Shown: positions 1-5,482 of the stretch, one piece after another | Layout of the letters: every line of letters starts with the position of its first letter | Numbering within the stretch: position 1 is the first letter of the stretch | Origin: an uncultured Anaerosacchariphilus sp. | GTDB lineage: Bacteria; Bacillota; Clostridia; Lachnospirales; Lachnospiraceae | Assembly (NCBI GenBank): GCA_934373375.1 | Contig: CAKROP010000166.1 | Location: 1-5,482 of the forward strand | DNA: 5,482 nt | Direction of reading: 5' to 3' | Made by a program: the position numbers and the translations under genes | Notes under the pieces: model-generated | Seen by the model: the letters and a program-made list of their open reading frames with translations, nothing else | What the model was told of the DNA's origin: nothing | The model's database searches: none

Positions 1-462
1 GATTATATCGCGCCCCTGGAGATCCCGGTGATTTTTCTGACGGCGAAAGCGAGCGTGGCGGATCGGGTGAAGGGACTCCGCATGGGGGCGGACGATTACC
101 TGACCAAGCCCTTTGAAATCATCGAGCTTCTGGCCCGGGTGGAATCGGTGCTGCGGCGCTATCACAAGACGGAACAGGTGCTGACCGAGGGCGACCTGGT
201 TATCGACACGGCCTCCCGGTCAGTCACGAAGAGGGGCGAGCCTGTCAGCCTTACGAAAAAGGAATTCGACCTGCTTCTGCTCTTTGTGCGGAACAAAAAT
301 ATCGCCCTCTACCGTGAGACCATCTACGAGCGCATCTGGGGCGGCGAATACATGGGAGACAGCCGTACCGTGGATCTCCATGTGCAGCGGATGCGGAAAA
401 AGGCGGGTCTGGAGGAACAGATTCAGACGGTGTATAAAATAGGATACCGTTACAACCCTTAA
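1..462 (+). CDS. OmpR/PhoB-family response regulator, 5'-truncated by window edge
   Basis: This is the DNA-binding response regulator of a two-component system, presumably phosphorylated by the kinase encoded next. The reading frame is open from base 1, so the true start and the phospho-acceptor aspartate lie upstream; 153 C-terminal residues are visible. Residues 8-55 of the fragment are the end of a CheY-like receiver. The switch threonine is in IFLTA (residue 14), followed by GADDYLTKPF with the conserved lysine at 36. Residues about 61-153 form an OmpR-type winged helix: the LTKKEFDLLLLF helix, the recognition helix SRTVDLHVQRMRKKAG (121-136) and the YKIGYRYN wing hairpin near the C-terminus. 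The stop is TAA at 460-462. The family assignment is secure. The regulon is unknown; autoregulation of the operon is plausible but not shown by the sequence. Confidence 0.95.
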   Translation, partial: DYIAPLEIPVIFLTAKASVADRVKGLRMGADDYLTKPFEIIELLARVESVLRRYHKTEQVLTEGDLVIDTASRSVTKRGEPVSLTKKEFDLLLLFVRNKNIALYRETIYERIWGGEYMGDSRTVDLHVQRMRKKAGLEEQIQTVYKIGYRYNP

Positions 463-558
463 TCGGTGCGGGTGCTAGAGTTATCTGCGGCAGCCGGTTC
501 AGAAGACGGAGTGTTTGAAGGCAGAACACAGCGGATAGAAATGAAAAGAGGATAACGG

Positions 559-2022
559 ATGAAATTTTCCTGGAAAATCAGTATTTCTATGCTGGTGGTC
601 AGCATGTTGGTGATGGGGCTGGGCGGTTACGCGCTTCTGGGGGCCCTGTTTTCGTCTGTCTGGCAGCGGGAGACGAAAAACGCAGCCGAGGAAAACCGGA
701 TGCTGGCCTATTCCTTCGTGGCCTACTGGAACACCACGGCACAGGAATGGCAAAATTTTACAGACGAAGAAATCCGGAAGACTGCCGAGACCATGGCCGG
801 GGGAATGGGCGATACCGGCCTGACCTTTTATATTTATGATGAGGAAGGGCAGGCTCTCTATATGGGCCGTCAGACACGGCAAAAAGCAGAGAAAGAAAGC
901 GACGGGGATACCAAAAGACTTATGGAGGCCGCCGCGGACCAGATCCGTGCCCGGGAGCTTAAGGAGGAGAACGGTACCTACGAGCTGGCCACCATGAGCC
1001 GGATTTTGCTGGGAGAAAAGCGTGTCATTTACCTGGAAAGCGACCGGGATGTGACAGCCCTCTTTGCGGACAGGACAGACCAGTACCGTATCTACCGACG
1101 CTGGATGATTGTGATCCTGCTTCTGGAAGTGCCGGTTTGCTACGCCCTGACTGTGTGGCTGCTACGTCCCCTGCGCCGCCTGTCCCGGGCAGCCCGCCGC
1201 ATTGCCGGCGGAAATATGGGGGTCCGGGCAAAGGTAGAATCCGACGACGAGGTGGGACAGCTTACCCGGGATTTCAACCGGATGGCCGACCATCTGGAGC
1301 AGCAGTTTACGGAGCTTCAGGATACGGCCAGACGGCAGGAGGATTTCATCGGCAGCTTCGCCCATGAGCTGAAGACGCCCCTGACATCCATGATTGGCTA
1401 TGCCGACATGCTGCGGAGCCGGGAGATGGGCGAGGAGGAGCGCTTTGACGCGGCTAACTACATTTTCAAAGAGGGAAAACGGCTGGAGGCGCTGTCCTTC
1501 AAGCTGATGGATTTACTGGTGCTGCGTCATCAGGAGCTGCAGAAAAAAGCGGTATCGACGGTCTGGCTGGCAGAGGAAATCAGCGGCATTCTGGAACCGA
1601 TGCTTGCGGAAAAAGGCATCGAATTTCAGACCTCCGTACAGGAAGCATCCGTGAAAATGGAGCCGGATCTGATGAAAACGGTACTGATGAACCTGCTGGA
1701 CAATGGCCGGAAAGCCATGGAGGGCAGCGACGCAGCAAAGCGGCTGTTCCTGATAGGACGTCCGGAAAAGGCCGGTTACGCATTTTACGTACACGATACC
1801 GGAAAGGGCATCCCGGCGGAGGAGTTGTCCCGGATCACGGAGGCCTTTTATATGGTAGATAAATCCCGCGCCCGCAAACAGGGCGGAGCAGGCTTAGGAC
1901 TCTCCATCTGTGCGGAAATCATAAAGCGTCATGGGGGCAGACTGGATTTTCAGAGCGAGGAAGGAAAAGGGACTCTGGTAAGGGTATGGCTGCCGGAACA
2001 GGCCGGAGAGGAGGAAGTATGA
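559..2022 (+). CDS. Membrane sensor histidine kinase (HAMP-HisKA-HATPase_c)
   Basis: The 487-residue kinase of the two-component pair autophosphorylates on histidine and passes phosphate to the regulator upstream. Membrane segments lie at about 8-31 and 182-202. They bracket an extracytoplasmic region of roughly 150 residues that I do not recognise as a named sensor domain. A HAMP linker follows (about 203-250, with the DEVG signature at 230-233). The H-box is FAHELKTPL, with the phosphorylated histidine at 269. The ATPase part has an N-box (MNLLDN, Asn378/Asn382), G1 box DTGKGIP (413-419), an F-box-like EAFYMVDKSR (428-437) and G2 box GGAGLGLS (442-449). All catalytic motifs are intact. The ATG at 559 is supported by AGAGG at 547-551, seven bases upstream. 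The order regulator-kinase-accessory protein suggests one operon. The signal sensed cannot be read from the sequence. Confidence 0.96.
   Translation: MKFSWKISISMLVVSMLVMGLGGYALLGALFSSVWQRETKNAAEENRMLAYSFVAYWNTTAQEWQNFTDEEIRKTAETMAGGMGDTGLTFYIYDEEGQALYMGRQTRQKAEKESDGDTKRLMEAAADQIRARELKEENGTYELATMSRILLGEKRVIYLESDRDVTALFADRTDQYRIYRRWMIVILLLEVPVCYALTVWLLRPLRRLSRAARRIAGGNMGVRAKVESDDEVGQLTRDFNRMADHLEQQFTELQDTARRQEDFIGSFAHELKTPLTSMIGYADMLRSREMGEEERFDAANYIFKEGKRLEALSFKLMDLLVLRHQELQKKAVSTVWLAEEISGILEPMLAEKGIEFQTSVQEASVKMEPDLMKTVLMNLLDNGRKAMEGSDAAKRLFLIGRPEKAGYAFYVHDTGKGIPAEELSRITEAFYMVDKSRARKQGGAGLGLSICAEIIKRHGGRLDFQSEEGKGTLVRVWLPEQAGEEEV
2005..2017 (+). promoter_or_regulatory. Strong Shine-Dalgarno for the TCS-linked hypothetical gene
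   Basis: The purine-rich stretch GGAGAGGAGGAAG sits inside the last codons of the kinase gene, with AGGAGG ending four bases before the ATG at 2019. It fixes the start of the hypothetical gene and implies translational coupling with the kinase. Confidence 0.75.
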
Positions 2023-2972
2023 GAAGAAGAACCTGCAAATCCTGCAAAAGATGGCTTCTGACCATGGGAGCATTGCTTCTGGCGGCGTCCGTGGGCTTTG
2101 GCGTTCCCCTGCTTCTAAGAAAATGGCAGGATGACAGGCGTCTGTCTGTGGTGGAAACGGAGGAAGCGCCGGAGGTGCGGATTACGTCCCAGACAGAGCT
2201 TAGCATGGTAGAAAAGGCGGAGCTGTTTCTGAGTGCCGACGTGAGTACCACGGTATTGGAAAAGGGGAAAAATTACGACGTGCCCGGAAGCCTTGCGAAG
2301 GCGGAGGAAGAGCTTGGTACCTTATGCGAAATGGGCGTACTGGACGTACTGGACGAAACCTTCCGCACGGCCCAAATGGCAGAACAGGACGCAGAGCAGA
2401 GTGCGGATCCGATTTTCTATATCGATCCCAGCGGGGAAAAATCCATGATTATCTGGATGCTGAATTTCCAAATCGACACGGAGGAGGACAGATGGATCCT
2501 GAAAGCAGCCCTGGATGACGAGACCGGTAAGCTTCTGGAGCTGGGCATTCAGGAGTGGAACGAGGGTTATGGGAATGGAATCCGTTCCGGCGCGGCGGCG
2601 ATCGATTCGGACGTGGCGGCGACCGATTCAGACGTGGCGACGACTGATTCGGACGTGGCAGAGCGGGCTCAGAAATTCGGCTCCTATCTGGGCCTGACAA
2701 CAGAGCGTGTCACGCAGAGCTGGGAGCTGGCAGACACTATACTTTCCGATGGAGATAGGACTGCCTACGACAATCAGGTACACCTTTATGAAAAGAAGGG
2801 CTATACCGAAGAAGAGGCCAGAAGGCTGGTAAGCGAAGAATGGGGTATCAGCGATATGAATCCGGACGGTTCCCGGACGGCGCAGGTTGTTTACCGCGAG
2901 GGCGACAAGGGAGAAGTCAATTACTATCTCCGCCTCGGTTCCCAGAGTCTTGCCATTTATTTTGCCCTATAG
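2019..2972 (+). CDS. Hypothetical membrane-anchored extracytoplasmic protein, TCS-linked
   Basis: This is a 317-residue protein that I do not recognise by family. The start is the ATG at 2019, overlapping the kinase stop as ATGA and preceded by AGGAGG at 2009-2014; an in-frame start at 1986 has no comparable site and would bury the join. The N-terminus is basic (MRRRTCKSCKR) followed by a hydrophobic stretch at about 12-33. No lipobox cysteine or clear signal-peptidase site follows, so an uncleaved anchor with the rest outside the cell is likely. The outer part is acidic. Residues about 142-174 (IIWMLNFQID... DDETGKLLEL) resemble the strand pattern of PepSY-type domains, which is only a weak similarity. 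Residues 193-213 are three tandem heptads ending in DSDV. Translational coupling to the kinase suggests a modulator of its sensing, as YycH/YycI-type proteins do for WalK, but this is inference. Confidence 0.85.
   Translation: MRRRTCKSCKRWLLTMGALLLAASVGFGVPLLLRKWQDDRRLSVVETEEAPEVRITSQTELSMVEKAELFLSADVSTTVLEKGKNYDVPGSLAKAEEELGTLCEMGVLDVLDETFRTAQMAEQDAEQSADPIFYIDPSGEKSMIIWMLNFQIDTEEDRWILKAALDDETGKLLELGIQEWNEGYGNGIRSGAAAIDSDVAATDSDVATTDSDVAERAQKFGSYLGLTTERVTQSWELADTILSDGDRTAYDNQVHLYEKKGYTEEEARRLVSEEWGISDMNPDGSRTAQVVYREGDKGEVNYYLRLGSQSLAIYFAL
2595..2657 (+). repeat. Three tandem 21-bp units encoding (A)(A/T)(I/T)DSDV
   Basis: Three head-to-tail 21-base units lie at 2595-2615, 2616-2636 and 2637-2657. 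They encode AAIDSDV, AATDSDV and ATTDSDV (residues 193-213 of the hypothetical protein). The units keep the reading frame and differ by only a few bases, mostly in the second and third codons. They form an acidic, low-complexity linker in the predicted extracytoplasmic part. Near-identity at the DNA level suggests recent duplication, so copy number may vary between strains. Confidence 0.9.
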
Positions 2973-2983
2973 CGCAAACTTCC

Positions 2984-3012
2984 TTGAAAAATGTCGATAT
3001 CTATGCTATTTT
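2984..3012 (+). promoter_or_regulatory. Possible sigma-A-type promoter for xpt
   Basis: TTGAAA at 2984-2989 (5 of 6 matches to the -35 consensus) is separated by 17 bases from TATTTT at 3007-3012 (4 of 6 to the -10 consensus). It lies in the AT-rich 85-bp gap between the hypothetical gene and xpt, where a change of operon is expected from the change of function. The same stretch contains a 6-bp inverted repeat (AAAAAT at 2987-2992, ATTTTT at 3008-3013) that could be an operator or chance. AT-rich DNA produces such matches often, so this is tentative. Confidence 0.35.
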
Positions 3013-3044
3013 TAAAGATAACATTAGTAGAAAGAAATGACAAA

Positions 3045-3050
3045 AAGGAG
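3045..3050 (+). promoter_or_regulatory. Shine-Dalgarno deciding the xpt start
   Basis: AAGGAG ends seven bases before the ATG at 3058. An earlier in-frame ATG at 3037 lies upstream of this site, so the ribosome-binding site favours 3058. That start also gives a protein N-terminus and length matching known xanthine phosphoribosyltransferases. Confidence 0.8.
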
Positions 3051-3057
3051 AAAAACC

Positions 3058-3651
3058 ATGAATTTCCTGGAAGAAAGAATATTAAAAGACGGCATCGTAA
3101 AGGAAGGTAACGTCCTGAAGGTGGACAGCTTTCTGAATCATCAGATGGACATCAACCTGTTTAAGCAGATGGGCGAGGAGTTCAAAAAGCGCTTCGCGGA
3201 CAAGAATATCAATAAAATCATGACCATCGAGGCCTCCGGTATCGGTATCGCCTGCGTGGTAGCCAGCTACTTTGACGTACCGGTGGTATTTGCCAAGAAG
3301 AGCCAGAGCATCAACATCGACGGGGACGTGTACGTGGCAGAGGTAGAATCCTTCACGCACAAGAACAAAAATCAGGTCATCGTATCCAAGCGTTTCTTAG
3401 GGCCGGAGGATCACGTGCTGATTATCGACGATTTCCTGGCAAATGGCTGCGCGCTGCAGGGCCTGATTTCCATCGTGGCACAGGCAGGCGGCACCGTGGA
3501 GGGTATCGGAATCGCCGTAGAGAAGGGCTTCCAGTCCGGCGGACGGATGATCCGGAACCTGGGCTATCAGCTGGAGTCCCTGGCCATCGTAGAGAGCATG
3601 GACGCAGCGACCGGAACCGTGAAATTCCGCGATCAGAGTGAGATGGAATAA
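3058..3651 (+). CDS. xpt: Xanthine phosphoribosyltransferase
   Basis: This cytoplasmic purine-salvage enzyme joins xanthine to PRPP, giving XMP (on the way to GMP) and pyrophosphate. At 197 residues it is close to the Bacillus subtilis Xpt (194). It shares that protein's landmarks: [10 protein letters not shown] near residue 20, the TIEASGIG segment at about 56-63, VPVVFAKK at about 74-81, the PRPP-binding loop [11 protein letters not shown] at 120-130, and [11 protein letters not shown] followed by GYQLESLA near the C-terminus. It belongs to the type I phosphoribosyltransferase fold. In many Firmicutes xpt is paired with a xanthine permease (pbuX) under a purine riboswitch; here neither is present, and selD follows only 22 bases downstream. 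That arrangement suggests shared transcription with selenium genes. The family call is very firm; xanthine preference over other purines rests on homology. Confidence 0.95.
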   Translation: MNFLEERILKDGIVKEGNVLKVDSFLNHQMDINLFKQMGEEFKKRFADKNINKIMTIEASGIGIACVVASYFDVPVVFAKKSQSINIDGDVYVAEVESFTHKNKNQVIVSKRFLGPEDHVLIIDDFLANGCALQGLISIVAQAGGTVEGIGIAVEKGFQSGGRMIRNLGYQLESLAIVESMDAATGTVKFRDQSEME

Positions 3652-3673
3652 AGATTGGATTAGAAGAAAAACT

Positions 3674-4711
3674 ATGAGTGAAAAAATCGTATTCTGCAAA
3701 GGCGGCGGCTGTACAGCAAAACTGGGAGCCGGCGTTTTAAGCCATGTCCTGGAAAAGCTACCCAGAGGGCCGGAGAATCCGGATCTTCTGGTGGGCTACG
3801 ACAGTAAGGACGACGCGGCGGTTTACCGCATCAGCGATGACACGGCGGTGGTCCAGACCCTGGACTTCTTTCCGCCGATGGTGGACGACCCATATACTTT
3901 CGGAAAAATCGCTGCGGCCAACGCCTTAAGCGACATCTACGCCATGGGCGGCGACGTGAAAACCGCGCTGAATATCGTCTGCTTCCCCGAGTCTGCGGAT
4001 CTGAATATCCTGGGTGAAATCATGCGGGGCGGCTCCGAAAAGGTGCTGGAGGCCGGAGGCATTTTGGCGGGCGGTCATTCCATCAACGATACAGATGTAA
4101 AATACGGCCTGTCAGTCATGGGCCTGGTACACCCGGATCGCATCTGGTCCAACAATGGCGGCAGGCCCGGCGATAAGCTAGTTTTCACGAAAAAGCTGGG
4201 CGTCGGTATCGTCTGCACGGCCAACCGAGTGGGCGAGGCTTCCGAAGAGGCGATGGCGGAGGCGATTGCGTCCATGACTACGCTGAATAAGACAGCCTCT
4301 ATGATAGGAAGAAACTACGAGATTCACGCCTGCACCGACGTGACAGGCTTTGGCTTTCTGGGACATCTCCATGAGATGATGGACGGGAAGCTGTCCTGTC
4401 GGATTGAAGCGGAGAAGGTGCCGCGGATTGAGGAGGCCCTTGCGTATGCGGATGAATTTCTGCTGACGGCGGCCGGGCAGAAAAACCGAAACCATGTGGA
4501 AAAATATGTAAAATTCAAAAACATCCCATTTGCCATGGAGGAGCTGCTCTTTGACCCGCAGACCTCGGGCGGACTGCTGTTCGCGGTGGGCGCGGACGAG
4601 GCGGAGAGCCTGAAAAAGGAGCTTCGCGCGGCGGGGCTTCCGGCGGAAATCGTGGGCGAGATCGTGGAACGCACGGAGCCGGAGATTCTGATAGTCGAAG
4701 GAGACTCATAG
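3674..4711 (+). CDS. selD: Selenide, water dikinase (selenophosphate synthase), Cys form
   Basis: SelD makes monoselenophosphate from selenide and ATP, the selenium donor for selenocysteine, selenouridine in tRNA and the labile selenium cofactor of selenium-dependent molybdenum hydroxylases. The protein is 345 residues, usual for the family. The N-terminal catalytic loop reads [12 protein letters not shown]: Cys13 (codon TGT at 3710-3712) aligns with E. coli Cys17 and Lys16 with Lys20, so this is a cysteine, not selenocysteine, enzyme. The second cysteine of the E. coli loop (Cys19) is alanine here. Metal/ATP motifs are intact: DDAAVY (47-52), [11 protein letters not shown] (63-73), [11 protein letters not shown] (83-93), LAGGHSI (131-137), [11 protein letters not shown] (221-231) and DPQTSGGLL (294-302). 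I chose ATG 3674; a GTG at 3638 overlaps xpt and adds a non-conserved, charged extension. The ribosome site is weak (AGAAG at 3662-3666), so coupling to xpt translation is possible. Confidence 0.97.
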   Translation: MSEKIVFCKGGGCTAKLGAGVLSHVLEKLPRGPENPDLLVGYDSKDDAAVYRISDDTAVVQTLDFFPPMVDDPYTFGKIAAANALSDIYAMGGDVKTALNIVCFPESADLNILGEIMRGGSEKVLEAGGILAGGHSINDTDVKYGLSVMGLVHPDRIWSNNGGRPGDKLVFTKKLGVGIVCTANRVGEASEEAMAEAIASMTTLNKTASMIGRNYEIHACTDVTGFGFLGHLHEMMDGKLSCRIEAEKVPRIEEALAYADEFLLTAAGQKNRNHVEKYVKFKNIPFAMEELLFDPQTSGGLLFAVGADEAESLKKELRAAGLPAEIVGEIVERTEPEILIVEGDS

Positions 4712-4793
4712 GTAATTATTTATAAAGAAGGAAGTCATTTTTTATAGAAAGAAATTTTTATAAAAATAAAAAAGAAACAGGAGGGGATGAAAC
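4712..4793 (+). promoter_or_regulatory. AT-rich leader before yedF with a perfect 14-bp palindrome
   Basis: This 82-bp gap is only about 22% G+C, far below the genes on either side. It contains the perfect palindrome ATTTTTATAAAAAT at 4754-4767. TATAAA at 4759-4764 would serve as a -10 element, but I see no good -35 at the right distance. The gap may hold a promoter or operator, or simply be an unstructured spacer that improves yedF translation. The palindrome has no GC stem and no terminal T-run of the terminator type, so it is not called a terminator. Confidence 0.4.
4779..4786 (+). promoter_or_regulatory. Shine-Dalgarno for yedF
   Basis: AGGAGGGG contains a full AGGAGG core at 4779-4784, nine bases before the ATG at 4794. 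A nearer ATG at 4787 is out of frame with the YedF protein, so 4794 is the start. This is much stronger than the site in front of selD, suggesting yedF is translated more efficiently. Confidence 0.8.
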
Positions 4794-5417
4794 ATGATCC
4801 AAGTAAACGCACTGGGCGACGCCTGCCCGATTCCCGTAGTAAAGACCAAAAACGCCATTAAAGAGCTGGGCGGAAGCGGCGTGGTGGAGACGCTGGTAGA
4901 CAATGAGATTGCAGTCCAGAACCTGACCAAGATGGCCAATCAGAAGGGCTACAAGGTTAGCTCCAAAAAGCTTTCGGAAAAGCAGTACCAGGTGGTAATG
5001 GAGATTGGAGAGGGGGCGGCGGCAGAACAGACAACGCAGGCCGCAGCGGAGGTGCCGGAAATCTGTGTTCCGGACGCCCGGGATAACACAGTTGTGGTAA
5101 TTTCTTCCGCCACCATGGGCGAGGGCGATCCGGAGCTTGGACGGCTCCTGATGAAGGGATACATCTATGCGCTGACACAGCTGGATACCCTGCCGAAGAC
5201 CCTGCTCTTTTACAATGGAGGCGCCCATTTGACCTGTGAGGATTCCGCGTCCCTGGAAGACCTGAAATCCCTGGAGGCCCAGGGTGTACAGATTCTCACC
5301 TGCGGGACCTGCCTGACCCATTACGGCCTGACGGATAAGCTTCAGGTGGGCGAGGTCACCAATATGTACGTCATCGCCGAGACTATGGCGGGCGCGGCGA
5401 AAATCGTTAAGCCATGA
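4794..5417 (+). CDS. yedF: Sulfurtransferase-like selenium metabolism protein YedF (TusA-DsrE fusion)
   Basis: This 207-residue two-domain protein belongs to the YedF selenium-metabolism group, found with selD in many anaerobes. Residues 1-71 are a TusA/SirA-like domain with the CPxP motif (Cys11-Pro-Ile-Pro14) that carries persulfide in TusA and presumably perselenide or persulfide here. A low-complexity Ala/Gln/Glu linker (about 72-90) leads to a DsrE/DsrF-like domain (about 95-207) with ISSATMGEGDPELGRLLMKG (103-122), LLFYNGGAHLTCE (137-149) and a C-terminal CGTC pair (Cys170, Cys173) in ILTCGTCLTHYGL. The likely role is shuttling reduced selenium between a cysteine desulfurase/selenocysteine lyase and SelD; this is family-level inference, as the exact reaction is not established to my knowledge. 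It lies between selD and an aminotransferase gene whose start overlaps its stop. Confidence 0.94.
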   Translation: MIQVNALGDACPIPVVKTKNAIKELGGSGVVETLVDNEIAVQNLTKMANQKGYKVSSKKLSEKQYQVVMEIGEGAAAEQTTQAAAEVPEICVPDARDNTVVVISSATMGEGDPELGRLLMKGYIYALTQLDTLPKTLLFYNGGAHLTCEDSASLEDLKSLEAQGVQILTCGTCLTHYGLTDKLQVGEVTNMYVIAETMAGAAKIVKP

Positions 5418-5482
5418 TTTATCTGGATAACGGGGCGACTACCCTGCAAAAGCCCGAGTGTGTAAAGGAGGCTCTTATGGAA
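5414..5482 (+). CDS. Class V aminotransferase / cysteine desulfurase-like protein, 3'-truncated by window edge
   Basis: Only the first 23 codons are visible; the gene runs off the right edge. The N-terminus MIYLDNGATTLQKPECV matches the start of NifS/SufS/CsdB-type PLP enzymes, where a YLDNAATT-like strand opens the fold; the form with Gly in NGATT followed by KPE is typical, as I recall, of the EF2568-type family seen beside selD and yedF. Such enzymes remove sulfur from cysteine or selenium from selenocysteine, leaving alanine. The ATG at 5414 overlaps the yedF stop as ATGA, implying translational coupling and a joint role in feeding selenium or sulfur to YedF/SelD. The PLP lysine and catalytic cysteine lie outside the window, so the substrate cannot be judged. 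Confidence 0.85.
   Translation, partial: MIYLDNGATTLQKPECVKEALME

Noticed and set aside
463..558. 96-bp gap between regulator and kinase as a terminator or separate promoter
   Set aside because: No GC-rich hairpin followed by a T-run and no convincing -35/-10 pair; most likely an operon spacer with the kinase ribosome site at its end.
1919..2251. Minus-strand open frame across the kinase/hypothetical gene junction
   Set aside because: Antisense to two coupled genes, composition typical of a shadow frame and no recognisable domain.
2449..2700. Minus-strand frame with repeated Pro/Arg/Asn heptads opposite the DSDV repeat
   Set aside because: The repetition is just the reverse complement of the 21-bp units in the real gene; no start signal or family match.
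2984..3016. AAAAAT/ATTTTT inverted repeat as a rho-independent terminator after the hypothetical gene
   Set aside because: The stem is six A-T pairs with a 15-base loop and no GC content, too weak for an intrinsic terminator; it also overlaps the candidate promoter.
3037..3057. ATG at 3037 as the xpt start
   Set aside because: The Shine-Dalgarno AAGGAG lies downstream of it and correctly spaced for the ATG at 3058; the Xpt family N-terminus begins at 3058.
3638..3673. GTG at 3638 as an upstream start of selD
   Set aside because: No ribosome-binding site in front of it, it overlaps the end of xpt, and the 12 extra residues are not part of conserved SelD N-termini.
4758..5321. Long minus-strand open frame (187 codons) opposite yedF
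   Set aside because: It runs antisense to a clearly recognised gene, has no family resemblance and no visible ribosome site; it is a by-product of the codon usage of yedF.

Overview
The window shows six complete or partial genes on the + strand plus the start of a seventh. Protein-coding density is high, base composition is moderately GC-rich and Shine-Dalgarno sites are strong. Together with protein sequences that read like Clostridia, this suggests a Firmicute, most likely a Lachnospiraceae-type anaerobe. That taxonomic call is inference from composition and family resemblance only.

Left block (1-2972) is a signalling operon. It holds the C-terminal two thirds of an OmpR/PhoB-type response regulator (its start lies off the left edge), a complete membrane sensor histidine kinase, and a 317-residue membrane-anchored protein of unknown function. 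The kinase stop and the start of the third gene overlap as ATGA. The third protein therefore looks like a dedicated extracytoplasmic partner of the two-component system. It carries three tandem copies of a 7-residue (21 bp) repeat.

Right block (3058-5482) is a purine/selenium cluster: xanthine phosphoribosyltransferase (xpt), selenophosphate synthase (selD, Cys form), the YedF selenium-metabolism protein (TusA-like domain plus DsrE-like domain), and the first 23 codons of a class V aminotransferase/cysteine desulfurase-like enzyme that overlaps yedF by ATGA. The desulfurase-like enzyme could release selenium (or sulfur) from cysteine analogues, YedF could carry it on its CPxP cysteine, and SelD would make selenophosphate. 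The selD-yedF-aminotransferase trio matches the gene neighbourhood described for selenium-dependent molybdenum hydroxylases (SDMH, the 'orphan SelD' trait). The xpt gene next to it fits the idea that the hydroxylase served by this cluster acts on purines, but no hydroxylase gene is visible here.

Non-coding DNA is short everywhere: 96 bp before the kinase, 85 bp before xpt, 22 bp before selD and a very AT-rich 82 bp before yedF that contains a perfect 14-bp palindrome. I found no tRNA, rRNA, CRISPR, insertion sequence or convincing rho-independent terminator. No purine riboswitch is recognisable upstream of xpt.
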